58,354 nucleotides of DNA from Bacillus massiliigorillae (GCF_000380245.2 NZ_HG428741.1:2061375-2119728), one strand, 5' to 3'; positions 35,904 through 44,882 are shown, counted from the first letter of the stretch. The notes: generated from the sequence alone by a model not told the origin. Numbers and translations are program-made.

Positions 35904-38003
35904 TTAAACCGTACAAGATAAACAGCCTTCTTGACCTGTGTCCTTTGTTCTTGCGTAATATAAAGTCTTAACTCCTTTATGGTGGGCATATAGGTCAATT
36001 TTGTTTAAATCTCGTGTTGTCATTGTATCTTTTAAGAAAAGAGTAAACGAAATACCTTGATCAACATGTCGTTGAATTGTCGCTATCATATCTACTACTT
36101 TAAACATGTCCATATCATAGGCTTCTTTATAGAAGAACCAGTTTTCTTTACTTAAATATGGCATCGGATAATATGTTTTTGAATTGCCATATGTACGCTC
36201 TTCGATTCGCTCCATAATTGGCATTACTGAAGCCGTGGATGATTGTACATAAGAAATTGATCCCGTCGGTGCAATACACAATCGATAACTATTCGTTAAA
36301 CCGTACTTCGCAACATCATCCTTCAGATTTCGCCAATCTTCTTTCGTTGGAATTTCGATACCATCAAATAGTTCCATTACTTTCTCTGTTTGCGGTTTAA
36401 AATCTTCTTGTAAATATTGTTTAAAGTACTCACCCGTCGCATATGTGGAATCTTCGAAACGATAATATTTAATACCAGTTTCTCTCGCAATTTCCATAGA
36501 ACGCTCGATTGAATAATAATTTACCATCATGAAAAAGATATTTGCAAAATCTCTTGCTGTTTCACTTTCGTAGCTAATTTTATTTTTCGCTAAAAAGCCA
36601 TGCAAATTCATCGCTCCTAAGCCTACACTTCTCATTAATGTGTTCGCTTTTTGTACAGCTGGAGCGTTCTTAATCTTTGTTTTTTCAGAAACAGTTGTCA
36701 GTGCATCTATACCTAATTTAACCGTTTCCTTAATACTTTTGTTTTCCATTACATTTACAATGTTCATCGATGCAAGATTACATGAAATATCTAAACCAAT
36801 TTCATCTTCTTCACCGTAATCATTGTATGTAGACACAACCGACGCTTGTAGAACTTCTGAACATAAATTACTAAACTTCACTTCCGAAATATGATTATTC
36901 GCATGAACATCATTTACGTTATCTTTAAACATAATATATGGATAGCCAGATTCAAAACGAAGTGCCGCGATTTTTTCTAATAATCTTCTTGGATTAACCT
37001 TTTCTTTTCTAACATTAGGATTATCCACTAGCTTATGGTACATCTTCGTCATATTCATTTCATCTAAATACTCGCCATATTCCTTATATACTGAATATGG
37101 ATAAAACACGTACATATCTTTATCTTCACGAGCTAACTCTATAAATTTATCTGGAATAACAACACCGATTGATAATGTCTTCACTCGAATATCTTCATCT
37201 GCAGAAATTTTCTTTGTTTCTAAGAAATCATCAATATCCTTGTGGAAAATATTTAAATATACTGAACCTGAACCTTGTCGTTGCCCCATTTGATCTGCAT
37301 AACGGAATGCATGATCGAGTAATTTCATAACGCCTACGACACCTTTAGTAGCATTTTCAATATCTTTAATTGGTTCACCTTTTGCTCGAATCTTCGATAA
37401 ATTAGTGGAAACACCACCACCCACTTTTGATAGTTGCATGGCAATATTCTCTCCCATAGCAATATCATTCAAAGAATCATTCATTTCAAGCAAGAAACAA
37501 CTAACTAGTTCGCCACGTCGCTTTCTTCCGGCGTTCAAGAAAGTAGGAGTCGCTGGTTGGAATTCTTGATTAATCATCATTTTAGTAATATTTTTAGCTT
37601 TTTCAAAATCACCATTTGCTAAATATAAAGCTACAATCGCAATACGATCTTCATAGCGCTCTAAAATCTTCTCACGGTCATTTGTCTTTAGCGCATAGTC
37701 ATTATAAAATTTAAATGCTGACATATAAGAAGAGAATCTAAATTTCTTATCATATGCAATATCAAAAATTTCTTTAATTTGTTCATATGAATACTCACTT
37801 AAGAACTCTTCTTCATAGTAGTCATTCTCTATTAAGTAATCTAGTTTTTCCTTTAAATCGTGAAAGAAAACCGTATTTTGATTAATATAATCCACGAAGT
37901 AGCTATGTGCAGCTTCTTTGTCCTTCTCAAATTGAAAGACGCCATCTTTTTTCATCATTATTTCATTATTTAGCTTCAACCATTTTGGAATTTGTTCTTT
38001 CAT
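35904..38003 (-). CDS. nrdE: Class Ib ribonucleoside-diphosphate reductase alpha subunit
   Basis: The catalytic large subunit. Active-site segments are clear: PTFLNAGRKRRGELVSCFLL, SNLCSEVLQ, ISCNLASMNI, CIAPTGSISYVQSSTASVMPI and the C-terminal redox pair GCLSC. It has the short N-terminus of NrdE, without an ATP cone. The ATG at 38003 is twelve bases after GGGAGG; a TTG one codon upstream is equally possible. It overlaps the end of nrdI, so the two are coupled. No intron is seen in this gene. Confidence 0.95.
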   Translation of the reverse strand: MKEQIPKWLKLNNEIMMKKDGVFQFEKDKEAAHSYFVDYINQNTVFFHDLKEKLDYLIENDYYEEEFLSEYSYEQIKEIFDIAYDKKFRFSSYMSAFKFYNDYALKTNDREKILERYEDRIAIVALYLANGDFEKAKNITKMMINQEFQPATPTFLNAGRKRRGELVSCFLLEMNDSLNDIAMGENIAMQLSKVGGGVSTNLSKIRAKGEPIKDIENATKGVVGVMKLLDHAFRYADQMGQRQGSGSVYLNIFHKDIDDFLETKKISADEDIRVKTLSIGVVIPDKFIELAREDKDMYVFYPYSVYKEYGEYLDEMNMTKMYHKLVDNPNVRKEKVNPRRLLEKIAALRFESGYPYIMFKDNVNDVHANNHISEVKFSNLCSEVLQASVVSTYNDYGEEDEIGLDISCNLASMNIVNVMENKSIKETVKLGIDALTTVSEKTKIKNAPAVQKANTLMRSVGLGAMNLHGFLAKNKISYESETARDFANIFFMMVNYYSIERSMEIARETGIKYYRFEDSTYATGEYFKQYLQEDFKPQTEKVMELFDGIEIPTKEDWRNLKDDVAKYGLTNSYRLCIAPTGSISYVQSSTASVMPIMERIEERTYGNSKTYYPMPYLSKENWFFYKEAYDMDMFKVVDMIATIQRHVDQGISFTLFLKDTMTTRDLNKIDLYAHHKGVKTLYYARTKDTGQEGCLSCTV

Positions 38004-38352
38004 CAAGTATTGCTACCTCCCGCGTAAATATCTCTAAATCTTTGTTCGTACCACTCAATTCAAACTTTAGTAATAATGGTACTAAATATTGATCTGAGAT
38101 TGTATCGCCTGCTCTTGCAAAATTAGATCCCCATACTTTGTTTCCACTTGAAACAACAGCTTGTAAGTAAGAATAATTTTCTTCTACAAAACTAGCTGTA
38201 CTTTCAGGTACTCCTCCAAAACCAATCGTATAGGTTACAAGGATAAAAGGTTCATTTACACGTAGTCCATTGGTTATTTTGACACTTCTGCTAGGTATTT
38301 TTTTAACAAACCTTTCAACATTCCCTGTTAAGCTATCATAGACTATTAGCAT
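37966..38352 (-). CDS. nrdI: NrdI flavodoxin-like activator
   Basis: A 128-aa flavodoxin-like FMN protein that supplies the oxidant for assembling the Mn(III)2-tyrosyl radical in NrdF. It opens MLIVYDSLTGNVERFV (FMN phosphate loop SLTGNVERF) and contains YTIGFGGVPEST and VVSSGNKVWGSNFARAGD, standard NrdI blocks. The ATG follows AGAGGAAC. It is the first gene of nrdI-nrdE-nrdF-dut. Confidence 0.93.
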   Translation of the reverse strand: MLIVYDSLTGNVERFVKKIPSRSVKITNGLRVNEPFILVTYTIGFGGVPESTASFVEENYSYLQAVVSSGNKVWGSNFARAGDTISDQYLVPLLLKFELSGTNKDLEIFTREVAILDERTNSKMVEAK

Positions 38353-38413
38353 AGTTCCTCTTCTAACACCTCGATTATCTCTTTCTTATCACATCATTCG
38401 ACAATACCAATTG

Positions 38414-38419
38414 ATTATA
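38414..38419 (-). promoter_or_regulatory. Likely -10 box of the nrd operon promoter
   Basis: TATAAT on the minus strand, 62 bases before the nrdI start. No good -35 hexamer is seen at 17 bases, so an activator or an NrdR-type control is possible. The AT-rich flank contains TATCGATA, but I cannot assign NrdR boxes. Confidence 0.45.
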
Positions 38420-38506
38420 ACAAATTATCGATATAATATTCATCATTTCGATTCCGCAATTCGACTTTTAAGGATGATAAATTTCTTCTCATGTCCTAAA
38501 AACATT

Positions 38507-38536
38507 AAAACCACCAAGCATAAGCTTAGTGGTTTT
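38507..38536 (-). terminator. Hairpin terminator between carD and nrdI
   Basis: AAAACCACCAAG pairs with CTTAGTGGTTTT (two internal mismatches). On the minus strand it runs into TTTTAATGTTTTTAG. It lies about 190 bases downstream of the CarD gene stop and upstream of the nrd promoter, so it separates the two transcripts. Confidence 0.7.
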
Positions 38537-38539
38537 AAG

Positions 38540-38700
38540 TAAATATTATCTGGTTACAACTGGCGCTAAGACTCCCACTTCTAAACGTAAGTATAAGCAG
38601 AGACGTTTATGTGGGAAATAAGCGACGTTTAAACCAAATTGATTTAACTAAACATTGCGTAAAGAACAAAATACTCCTCCGAGCAAAGTTTCTCTTTATG
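38540..38700 (-). other. Non-coding stretch with repeats, possible IS right-end remnant
   Basis: Between carD and its terminator. AACGT-type units recur three times (near 38583, 38607 and 38627), and the minus strand reads AAGTGGGAGTCTTAGCGCCA, then GTTGT. The tract CTTAG-CGCCAGT-GT recurs in the proposed tnpB relic near 25470. It may be a leftover of an IS200/IS605-type element end. There is no credible gene. Confidence 0.3.
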
Positions 38701-38722
38701 AAAGACTATCGTGAATGCATAC

Positions 38723-39184
38723 TTAAGAGAACTGTTTAATTTGCTTTTCCGTTATTCCATCAATTAACACTAGTTCACTCATAAGTATTGCTCTTGCTTT
38801 ATTTAATAACTGTTTCTCACTTGAGTTCAGCGATTTTTCTCCTTCAATGCGGCTTAAATCACGAACCACTTCTATACAGTCTGCAATTTTTCCAGTCTTT
38901 ATTTTTTCCGTATTTAATCTAAATCTTTCTTTAACGGGAATAGACTGGTCTGTTTCACCATTAAGATATTGCTCCAATATAAATTCCACATTCTTATATT
39001 CACTAACTGGTCGTAAACCTAATTTAGCTATGTTCTCAATAGGAATCATAATTTGTAGATTATTAATTGATAGCTTAATGACAAAATATTGTCGAAATTC
39101 CCCTAATACTTCCTTCTTTTCAATAGCTTCAATTACACCTGCTCCATGTAATGGATATACAATACTGTCACCAATTTGAAACAA
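38723..39184 (-). CDS. CarD/CdnL-family transcription factor
   Basis: An RNA polymerase-binding regulator of 153 aa. The N-terminal CarD/TRCF RNAP-interaction domain has FQIGDSIVYPLHGAGVIEAIE and KLSINNLQIMIPIENIAKLGLRPV; the helical C-terminal DNA-binding part runs from about residue 70. Such proteins stabilise open promoter complexes. The start is TTG at 39184, seven bases after GGAGGT; a GTG at 39193 sits on that site. It is transcribed alone. Confidence 0.9.
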   Translation of the reverse strand: MFQIGDSIVYPLHGAGVIEAIEKKEVLGEFRQYFVIKLSINNLQIMIPIENIAKLGLRPVSEYKNVEFILEQYLNGETDQSIPVKERFRLNTEKIKTGKIADCIEVVRDLSRIEGEKSLNSSEKQLLNKARAILMSELVLIDGITEKQIKQFS

Positions 39185-39483
39185 ATAATCCACCTCCGAA
39201 TATGTTACATTATACAGTATAACATATTTTCGAAAATGAATAAAATTTTTATTTTACCACCAAACTTTTTAAAATGTCAATATTTTTTTATCAACAAATT
39301 ACTTTATCCTTAATCGTGAAGAAAATCGTAAATTTTAAAAAAGTTTTTATCATTAAATAATCTTATATTTACAATTAACTATACCATTTTGTCGAAATAT
39401 TTATTAAGCAGTGAATTAGTTAAAATTACAACAGTATGATATACTTAGTTAACCATTTAACCTGTTACTGTTTCTTTTTATCT

Positions 39484-39512
39484 CTACCCATTATGGGTAG
39501 GGATTTTTTATT
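39484..39512 (+). terminator. Orphan plus-strand terminator
   Basis: CTACCCA and TGGGTAG form a 7-bp stem with a 3-base loop followed by GGATTTTTTATTATTTT. No plus-strand gene ends here, which suggests a short non-coding transcript starting between about 39200 and 39440. The 39185-39532 interval otherwise holds only AT-rich sequence and the carD promoter area. Confidence 0.6.
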
Positions 39513-39532
39513 ATTTTAGGAGAACGCAAAAA

Positions 39533-39555
39533 AGCAGATTCTTAAAGAATCTGCT
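39533..39555 (-). terminator. Terminator of the cold-shock gene
   Basis: AGCAGATTC pairs with GAATCTGCT around TTAAA. On the minus strand it is followed by TTTTTTGCG, 25 bases after the csp stop. Confidence 0.88.
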
Positions 39556-39579
39556 CGAATTTGTATGGTTGGTTCTTAA

Positions 39580-39780
39580 TTATGCTTTGTGAACGTTAGC
39601 AGCTTGAAGTCCGCGTTGACCTTGCTCAACTTCAAAAGTTACGCTTTGACCTTCTTCTAAAGTTTTGAAACCATCACCTTGAATAGCTGAGAAATGTACG
39701 AATACGTCTTCTCCGCCTTCGCGCTCGATGAATCCAAATCCTTTGTCTGCATTAAACCATTTTACTTTACCTTGTTCCAT
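39580..39780 (-). CDS. csp: Cold-shock protein (CspB family)
   Basis: A 66-aa single OB-fold RNA chaperone: GKVKWFNADKGFGFIEREGG carries RNP1 (KGFGFIE) and EDVFVHFSAI carries RNP2 (VFVHF). It melts RNA structure and acts as an antiterminator in the cold. The start is the ATG at 39780 behind AGGAGG. The short leader up to 39850 shows no obvious long cold-box structure. Confidence 0.95.
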   Translation of the reverse strand: MEQGKVKWFNADKGFGFIEREGGEDVFVHFSAIQGDGFKTLEEGQSVTFEVEQGQRGLQAANVHKA

Positions 39781-39976
39781 TTTCAAGTTGCCTCCTAGTG
39801 TGATACCCACACAATATAATACTATCCTTGCTGATACCTACTAGACCAAAAGTTCTAAAACTTTGTCAATCAATAACAAACAAAAATAATTCTTTGTAAG
39901 AATAGCACATCCTATTGTACTTTGCAAATCTATATAGAAATAAACACCATAATCTCCTTATTTAGTCGAATAAAAA

Positions 39977-39999
39977 AGAGCTTCCTCTATAGAAGCCCT
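39977..39999 (-). terminator. Terminator of the small membrane protein gene
   Basis: AGAGCTTC and GAAGCCCT form an 8-bp stem with one G-U pair. On the minus strand TTTTTTATTC follows. It lies just after the gene at 40006-40191. Confidence 0.8.
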
Positions 40000-40005
40000 A
40001 CTACT

Positions 40006-40191
40006 TTAATTCTGCTTTCTTTCTTTTCGCTCCATATATAATGTGTACAAAGTGGTAGATGCAGCGACAGCAAATAGTAAATCAATAATAAAAATAACTT
40101 TTGTAATTGGAAAGTACATAATTCTAACAATAAAGTATAACATACAGCCTATAAAGAAAATAATACTTGCATTTTTAGAGAATTTTTTCAT
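40006..40191 (-). CDS. Small two-helix membrane protein (61 aa)
   Basis: Two hydrophobic segments (ASIIFFIGCMLYFIVRIMYF and KVIFIIDLLFAVAASTTLYT) and a basic tail (MERKERKQN). No family is recognised. The ribosome site is weak (ACAAGAAA). A terminator directly downstream supports expression. Confidence 0.5.
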   Translation of the reverse strand: MKKFSKNASIIFFIGCMLYFIVRIMYFPITKVIFIIDLLFAVAASTTLYTLYMERKERKQN

Positions 40192-40475
40192 TTTCTTGTG
40201 AATTCACTAATATCAAATTACAAAAGAAAGATATGTATTTTTCTTTTTGTATTGTTAGTGTTCCCTTCGATTTTTTCTAATTTGTCGAAAGATTTCCTAT
40301 TGGCTATTTTCTTCTTGCTGCAGATGTGAGTAAAATTGTGTCAAGATCCTCATCATAAATCATGTTATAAAAAAAATGACCAATTTAGCTAACAAGTAAT
40401 ATTATGATGTTCACTTTCCACCTCCTACCTTACAGTAAGATTATATCAACTGATGCTAATAAATAATAATATTTT

Positions 40476-41129
40476 TCATTTAAATCGTTTCTCAAATCGC
40501 TCAATCCTGCTATTCTCACCTACAATTAACACTTTGTCTCCTTCACGAAAAGGAATATCTGCAAAATGTGTTAAAATTGGCTCATCATTTCTGATAATAA
40601 TTGAAACAGTTAAGTCATATTTCCTTGAGAAATCTAATTGACTCAATGATTTCCCAAGCATTTGCTGAGGTACTTCAAGCTCTACAATCGATACATCCTT
40701 GGTTATTTCTAAATACTCAATAACCCCTGTCATCAATTCCTGTCTAGCCACTTTTCGTCCAGCTTCTTCTTCTGGATAAATGACTCGATCAGCACCGATA
40801 CTTTGAAGTATTTCACCTACTTCCGGATTTATCGCTTTTGCAATAATTCTTTTCGCATTTCTTTCCTTCATTTTCTTAGTTATTAAAATCGCTGAATAGG
40901 CATTTGTTCCAATCGCAACAAACACTGAATCAAACTCATCTATTTTTAATTGATTTAAAACATCACTATCTGTAAAATCACCAATCAAACAATGTGTTGC
41001 ATATTGATCAATCTCATCAAGCTTCTTCTCATTAGAATCGCAAACTACCACATCTGCATTTTGCTTATACAATTCTTTTACTATCCCACTTCCATATCGG
41101 CCAGCACCTATAATTAAAAACTGTTTCAT
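40476..41129 (-). CDS. ktrA: KtrA potassium-channel regulatory subunit (RCK)
   Basis: A cytosolic octameric ring subunit that gates the KtrB potassium transporter. The N-terminal RCK_N Rossmann domain (FLIIGAGRYGSGIVKELYKQ) binds ATP/ADP; the C-terminal RCK_C domain (from about residue 135, EVPQQMLGKSLSQLDF) can bind cyclic-di-AMP in Firmicutes. It lies 16 bases after the ktrB stop. Adjacent ktrA-ktrB pairing favours KtrA over KtrC. Confidence 0.92.
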   Translation of the reverse strand: MKQFLIIGAGRYGSGIVKELYKQNADVVVCDSNEKKLDEIDQYATHCLIGDFTDSDVLNQLKIDEFDSVFVAIGTNAYSAILITKKMKERNAKRIIAKAINPEVGEILQSIGADRVIYPEEEAGRKVARQELMTGVIEYLEITKDVSIVELEVPQQMLGKSLSQLDFSRKYDLTVSIIIRNDEPILTHFADIPFREGDKVLIVGENSRIERFEKRFK

Positions 41130-41145
41130 ACCCTATCTTCCTCTC

Positions 41146-42459
41146 TTAACCTACTGCTAAATCTTCTTTTAAATAACTGATTTTCGAACTTTCCACTCTA
41201 AATACAAAATAAATAAGCGTGAAAATCCCAATACGTCCAATCACCATCAAACAAATCAATACAAGCTTTGAAACTACCGCCAGATCACTTGTTAACCCCA
41301 TGGATAAACCAGTATTAGTTAATGCAGAAATAACCTCAAACATAATTTGTTCTAATGGAACATTTTGAAATATCGTTAATATAACGGTCGAGCTAAAAAT
41401 TAATACAATAAAACTAATAAAAATTAAAAATGACTTATTTATGGTTTCTTGCGTTATTGTTTTTTTGTAAATCACTGTATGCTCTTGCGACTTAGCAACT
41501 GATATTACTTTCGCAATTAACACAGCTAATGTAGTTAATCGAATCCCGCCACCAGTACTTGAAGAAGCACCACCAATAAACATTAACAGCATAATCATAA
41601 GCACTGTAGTAATGGATAAAGTAGAAATATCTATTGTCGATAATCCTCCATTTCGAGACGTAGCTGAAAGAAAAACAGAGTTAGAAATTTTGTCAAAAAA
41701 GCTAAGACCAGCAAAACCATGATGACCTTCTAATATGTAATAAATGAATGTACCGATTGCCAATAATAAAGCATGTAGACGAATATTAATCTTCGTGAAC
41801 AAACTTTTCTTTTTTCTAAAAGAAAATACATACTCCATAATAGTCGGATAACCGATACTGCCTAAAAAAATTGTCGCTGCTGAAGCATACAAAACTAATT
41901 GATTATGCTCAAAAATTGAAAAACTGCCATCAAAAATATCGAACCCAGCGTTTGTAAAGCTTGCCACACAATGAAAAATCGTAATAAAAATAGCATCTGA
42001 CATCGAATCATAATGTGGAATAACTTGTCCTATAATTAAACAAAAAGCAATCAGTTCAATTGTTAGCGCAATAATTAATACTGAAAAGCTTAAGAGTTTA
42101 ATTGTCTTTAAATTGCTCTGATTTTGATCTCTCGATATTAATAGCATACTCGACATCGTTATTCTCTTTCCCATCATAAGAAATAAATAACTAATCAATA
42201 CTAGAATTCCGATTCCACCTAACTGCATTTCTACTATTAATAATGTTTGTCCAGTACGAGTTAATTCTTCCGCAATATTAATGGTCGATAATCCAGTCAC
42301 ACTCAGCGCACTTGTAGATACAAAAAGAGAATCAACAAATGAAAGTGTCCCCGTCCTAGCAATTGGTAATAGATATAGCATTGCGAATACTACAATAAAT
42401 GATATATATAATATAAATATGTACCGAAATGAATTTATAGTAGATTTTGTGAGGATCAT
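41146..42459 (-). CDS. ktrB: KtrB/TrkH-type potassium transporter
   Basis: A membrane protein with four repeated pore units. P-loop sequences are seen in STSALSVTGLSTIN, VASFTNAGFDIF, SATSRNGGLSTIDIS and ALTNTGLSMGLT, each with the selectivity-type glycine. The gating loop region is MFIGGASSSTGGGIR. It takes up K+, sodium-dependent in Bacillus KtrAB. The ATG at 42459 follows GGAGGGG. It is the first gene of the ktrB-ktrA pair. Confidence 0.93.
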   Translation of the reverse strand: MILTKSTINSFRYIFILYISFIVVFAMLYLLPIARTGTLSFVDSLFVSTSALSVTGLSTINIAEELTRTGQTLLIVEMQLGGIGILVLISYLFLMMGKRITMSSMLLISRDQNQSNLKTIKLLSFSVLIIALTIELIAFCLIIGQVIPHYDSMSDAIFITIFHCVASFTNAGFDIFDGSFSIFEHNQLVLYASAATIFLGSIGYPTIMEYVFSFRKKKSLFTKINIRLHALLLAIGTFIYYILEGHHGFAGLSFFDKISNSVFLSATSRNGGLSTIDISTLSITTVLMIMLLMFIGGASSSTGGGIRLTTLAVLIAKVISVAKSQEHTVIYKKTITQETINKSFLIFISFIVLIFSSTVILTIFQNVPLEQIMFEVISALTNTGLSMGLTSDLAVVSKLVLICLMVIGRIGIFTLIYFVFRVESSKISYLKEDLAVG

Positions 42460-42587
42460 AACACCCCTCCATTCTTCATATACACTTTCTGATTATTATG
42501 TATAAAAAATAATACACTTTAATTGTACTACTAAAACGTCAAAATCCTAGAAAAATTCTTTTCTAGCAACATTCCGTAACAAAAAAA

Positions 42588-42626
42588 GCTATACAAAAAA
42601 TGATTTACAATCACTTTTTGCACAGC
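42588..42626 (-). terminator. Terminator downstream of the HD-GYP gene
   Basis: A long, slightly imperfect stem (GCTATACAAAAAATGATT with AATCACTTTTTGCACAGC). On the minus strand it is followed by seven T. It ends the PilZ/HD-GYP transcript and separates it from ktrB. Confidence 0.85.
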
Positions 42627-42650
42627 CTTAGTTTTCTTACCCTATTACTT

Positions 42651-42788
42651 CTATTCATACATTGCCCAAGAAAAATGAACAATTCCTAAATCATTTATTT
42701 CATCTTCTTTAAAAAACTCATCCATTTTATTATTTTTTGAAATGACAATATATAAATCTCCAAATTTATTAAAACAAATTAGTGTCAA
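42651..42788 (-). CDS. Possible small protein after the HD-GYP gene (start uncertain)
   Basis: An open frame between the HD-GYP stop and its terminator. From TTG 42788 it gives 45 aa, including CFNKFGDLYIVISKN and the C-terminal LGIVHFSWAMYE. The frame is open further up to about 42827, giving LEFIKNITRLDALTLI, with a GAGGTGA site there but no standard start codon. It may be a real short gene with an unusual start or a decayed one. No family is recognised. Confidence 0.35.
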   Translation of the reverse strand: MTLICFNKFGDLYIVISKNNKMDEFFKEDEINDLGIVHFSWAMYE

Positions 42789-42820
42789 AGCATCTAAACG
42801 AGTAATATTTTTTATAAATT

Positions 42821-43876
42821 CTAAAAAATCACCTCAATAAACAAATCTCTTCTAGTCTCTAAGTCAACCATATCATCAGAGTCTTGAAGTTTTATTAGTG
42901 GGCGTGTAATATTTTGAGGATTCATAAATATTACTTCTCCAGAAAGAAAGTTAGATAATATCACTTTACTACCTATCCCCATTTGAACGATTGAAGTTAA
43001 TAATGCATTTACAACGGGCAGATCAAACTTTCCAAATTCCTCGTATCTTATCATTTCTAATACTTTAAATGGCGGTATGCCATTTTGGTAATGTTTATCC
43101 GTAGTTAAAGCATGATATGTATCAGCAACTGCAATAATTCTTGAATATAGATGAATTTTTTCGGCTTTTTCTCCCCTTGGATAACCTGACCCATCTAATC
43201 TTTCATGATGCTGTAGAATAGCTAACTGAGCATCTTTCTTTAAGCTCGATGTTTCTAATAACATTTTATAGCCTATTACAGGATGATTTTTCACTTCCTG
43301 ATACTCTTCTCTTAGTAGCTTTGATTTTTTTGTTAATATTTTTGTTGGAATTCTAGCCATGCCAACATCACATAGGCAACCTGCTATTGCTACCTGAATT
43401 ACTTCTCCCTTTGATAACCCAAGAGACTTAGCTAGAAAAGCTGCATATAATCCTACAGAAATAGCATGATGATATATATAATCTACAGGAGTTGACTGTT
43501 TATATAAGAAGAAATCAACTTTTTCCTCGGTTAAAGCCTGTTCTAATAGCGGAACGATAATTTCTCTCACATCCAAGACATGCGTTGGTACTCCTGACTG
43601 CCACATTTTAAATAATACTTTATATTGTTCTACTGCATTACTATATGCAGTAAGAAAATCACATTCTTCTTCCTCAATTTGATCTGAAGAAGCTTTAACC
43701 AACGCTTGTGCAACAGGTTTATTCACATCTACATTACGAATTAAAAAAGCAGATAATACTTTAATGTTGTCCTTTGTCAAAACTGCACCTTTAAACATTA
43801 AAGGTCTATTTGATGGCAACATTATATCTTTAAGCAAGATATCGCCTTCCTGAGCATCAATTAATTTAATAAGCAT
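42821..43876 (-). CDS. HD-GYP domain protein with a degenerate HD motif
   Basis: A 351-aa protein: an N-terminal region of about 120 residues, then an HD-GYP domain. YHHAISVG (135-142), KNHPVIGYKML and HHERLDGSGYPRG (223-235) fit the family, which hydrolyses cyclic-di-GMP. The HD motif itself, normally L-H-D-I-G, reads L-C-D-V-G (168-172), so a metal-binding histidine is replaced by cysteine; activity may be lost or altered. It starts 58 bases after a PilZ gene, so the two are probably co-transcribed. The ATG follows GGAGGG. Confidence 0.85.
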   Translation of the reverse strand: MLIKLIDAQEGDILLKDIMLPSNRPLMFKGAVLTKDNIKVLSAFLIRNVDVNKPVAQALVKASSDQIEEEECDFLTAYSNAVEQYKVLFKMWQSGVPTHVLDVREIIVPLLEQALTEEKVDFFLYKQSTPVDYIYHHAISVGLYAAFLAKSLGLSKGEVIQVAIAGCLCDVGMARIPTKILTKKSKLLREEYQEVKNHPVIGYKMLLETSSLKKDAQLAILQHHERLDGSGYPRGEKAEKIHLYSRIIAVADTYHALTTDKHYQNGIPPFKVLEMIRYEEFGKFDLPVVNALLTSIVQMGIGSKVILSNFLSGEVIFMNPQNITRPLIKLQDSDDMVDLETRRDLFIEVIF

Positions 43877-43933
43877 TATATTCCCTCCAAAGCCTATATA
43901 TATTAGCTTGCTTATTATTTACATAGATTCACA

Positions 43934-44587
43934 TTAAAGTAACTTATCTCTCAACTGTAATTGTTTCTCAAAACAATAGCGAATGAGTAACTGTCGATCA
44001 GTTTTATTCATATCAGTAAATTCAATAGTAATGATATTCTGCGAATACTCTTCTCTTTGTAGAACTCGAATTATTTTACTTGGGAACTTTATATATTTAA
44101 ATTCTCCTGAATTAAAAAGCAAGGCAATCCATACATCAATAACCATTTCCGGTTTCACTTCTATATTATTAGGGACAAAAGCCGCTACTCCACCCGCACT
44201 TATATCTTCTGTATGCGTTACAAACGCTGAAAACATATTATTCGGACAATGTATCGCAATATCCACAGGGACATTTACTCTCACAAACTGTCTTCGCTGA
44301 ATTTTTTTATGATTTTCTTTACTAGGATAATAAAGTTCTAGCATATGAATGCCTGTATTTCTCTTACCAATTACTTTAGTATTAAATTCAAACACATTTC
44401 CTTCTATCGTTAAATACGTAAGTTCAATCGTAACACCCTTAGGTAGAGTATTCGATTTTAGCGTTCGAATGTTTTGCGGAATATCTATACAAAAAGAATC
44501 TTTTTCCATTTCCAATACTTTTGATTTATATTCTTCAACTTCTGTACCATTTCTTATTTTAAGCACTACTACATTACCGATTTTCAT
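43934..44587 (-). CDS. PilZ-domain cyclic-di-GMP receptor (YpfA/YcgR-like)
   Basis: A two-domain protein of about 217 aa: an N-terminal YcgR-like barrel, then PilZ from about residue 95. The cyclic-di-GMP site is seen in QRRQFVRVNVP (RxxxR) and EDISAGGVAAFV (D/NxSxxG). In Bacillus such proteins link the second messenger to flagellar braking. The start could be ATG 44587 or TTG 44593 (behind AGAGG). The pairing with an HD-GYP gene supports a common cyclic-di-GMP function. Confidence 0.88.
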   Translation of the reverse strand: MKIGNVVVLKIRNGTEVEEYKSKVLEMEKDSFCIDIPQNIRTLKSNTLPKGVTIELTYLTIEGNVFEFNTKVIGKRNTGIHMLELYYPSKENHKKIQRRQFVRVNVPVDIAIHCPNNMFSAFVTHTEDISAGGVAAFVPNNIEVKPEMVIDVWIALLFNSGEFKYIKFPSKIIRVLQREEYSQNIITIEFTDMNKTDRQLLIRYCFEKQLQLRDKLL

Positions 44588-44882
44588 GTGCAACAATCAC
44601 CTCTCCAAATCCGCTAGAAACTCTTTTCTACTGTTTGCACCTTAGGTAAATAATATCATAAAATTAGTAAAAAAAGGTATTATCCCCGAAGGCAATTTTT
44701 ATTTAGTTCCTATGTTTTTATCGGTTTGACATGAATAATATTGATTAAAACAGAATGCTCTAACTAATATATACTATACTACTAAGGTAGTAGTCTTTTA
44801 TATTTTTTACTTTAATTATTAAACAATTCATTCAAATTTATTCTATTTATATTTAAAAAGCAAGTATTACTCTAAATAAGAA
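44588..44882. other. Gene-free interval upstream of the PilZ gene
   Basis: No coding sequence seen. A 6-bp inverted repeat TACTAC/GTAGTA (44777-44792) lies in the AT-rich part and might be a binding site. The rest probably holds the PilZ/HD-GYP promoter. Confidence 0.4.

Noticed and set aside
33347..38352. A prophage suggested by dUTPase, nrd genes and a homing intron
   Set aside because: No phage structural, integrase or lysis genes are present; nrdI-E-F-dut is a normal chromosomal operon layout.
38847..39179. A 110-aa plus-strand reading frame
   Set aside because: It is antisense to the well-supported CarD gene and shows no motif or ribosome site of its own.
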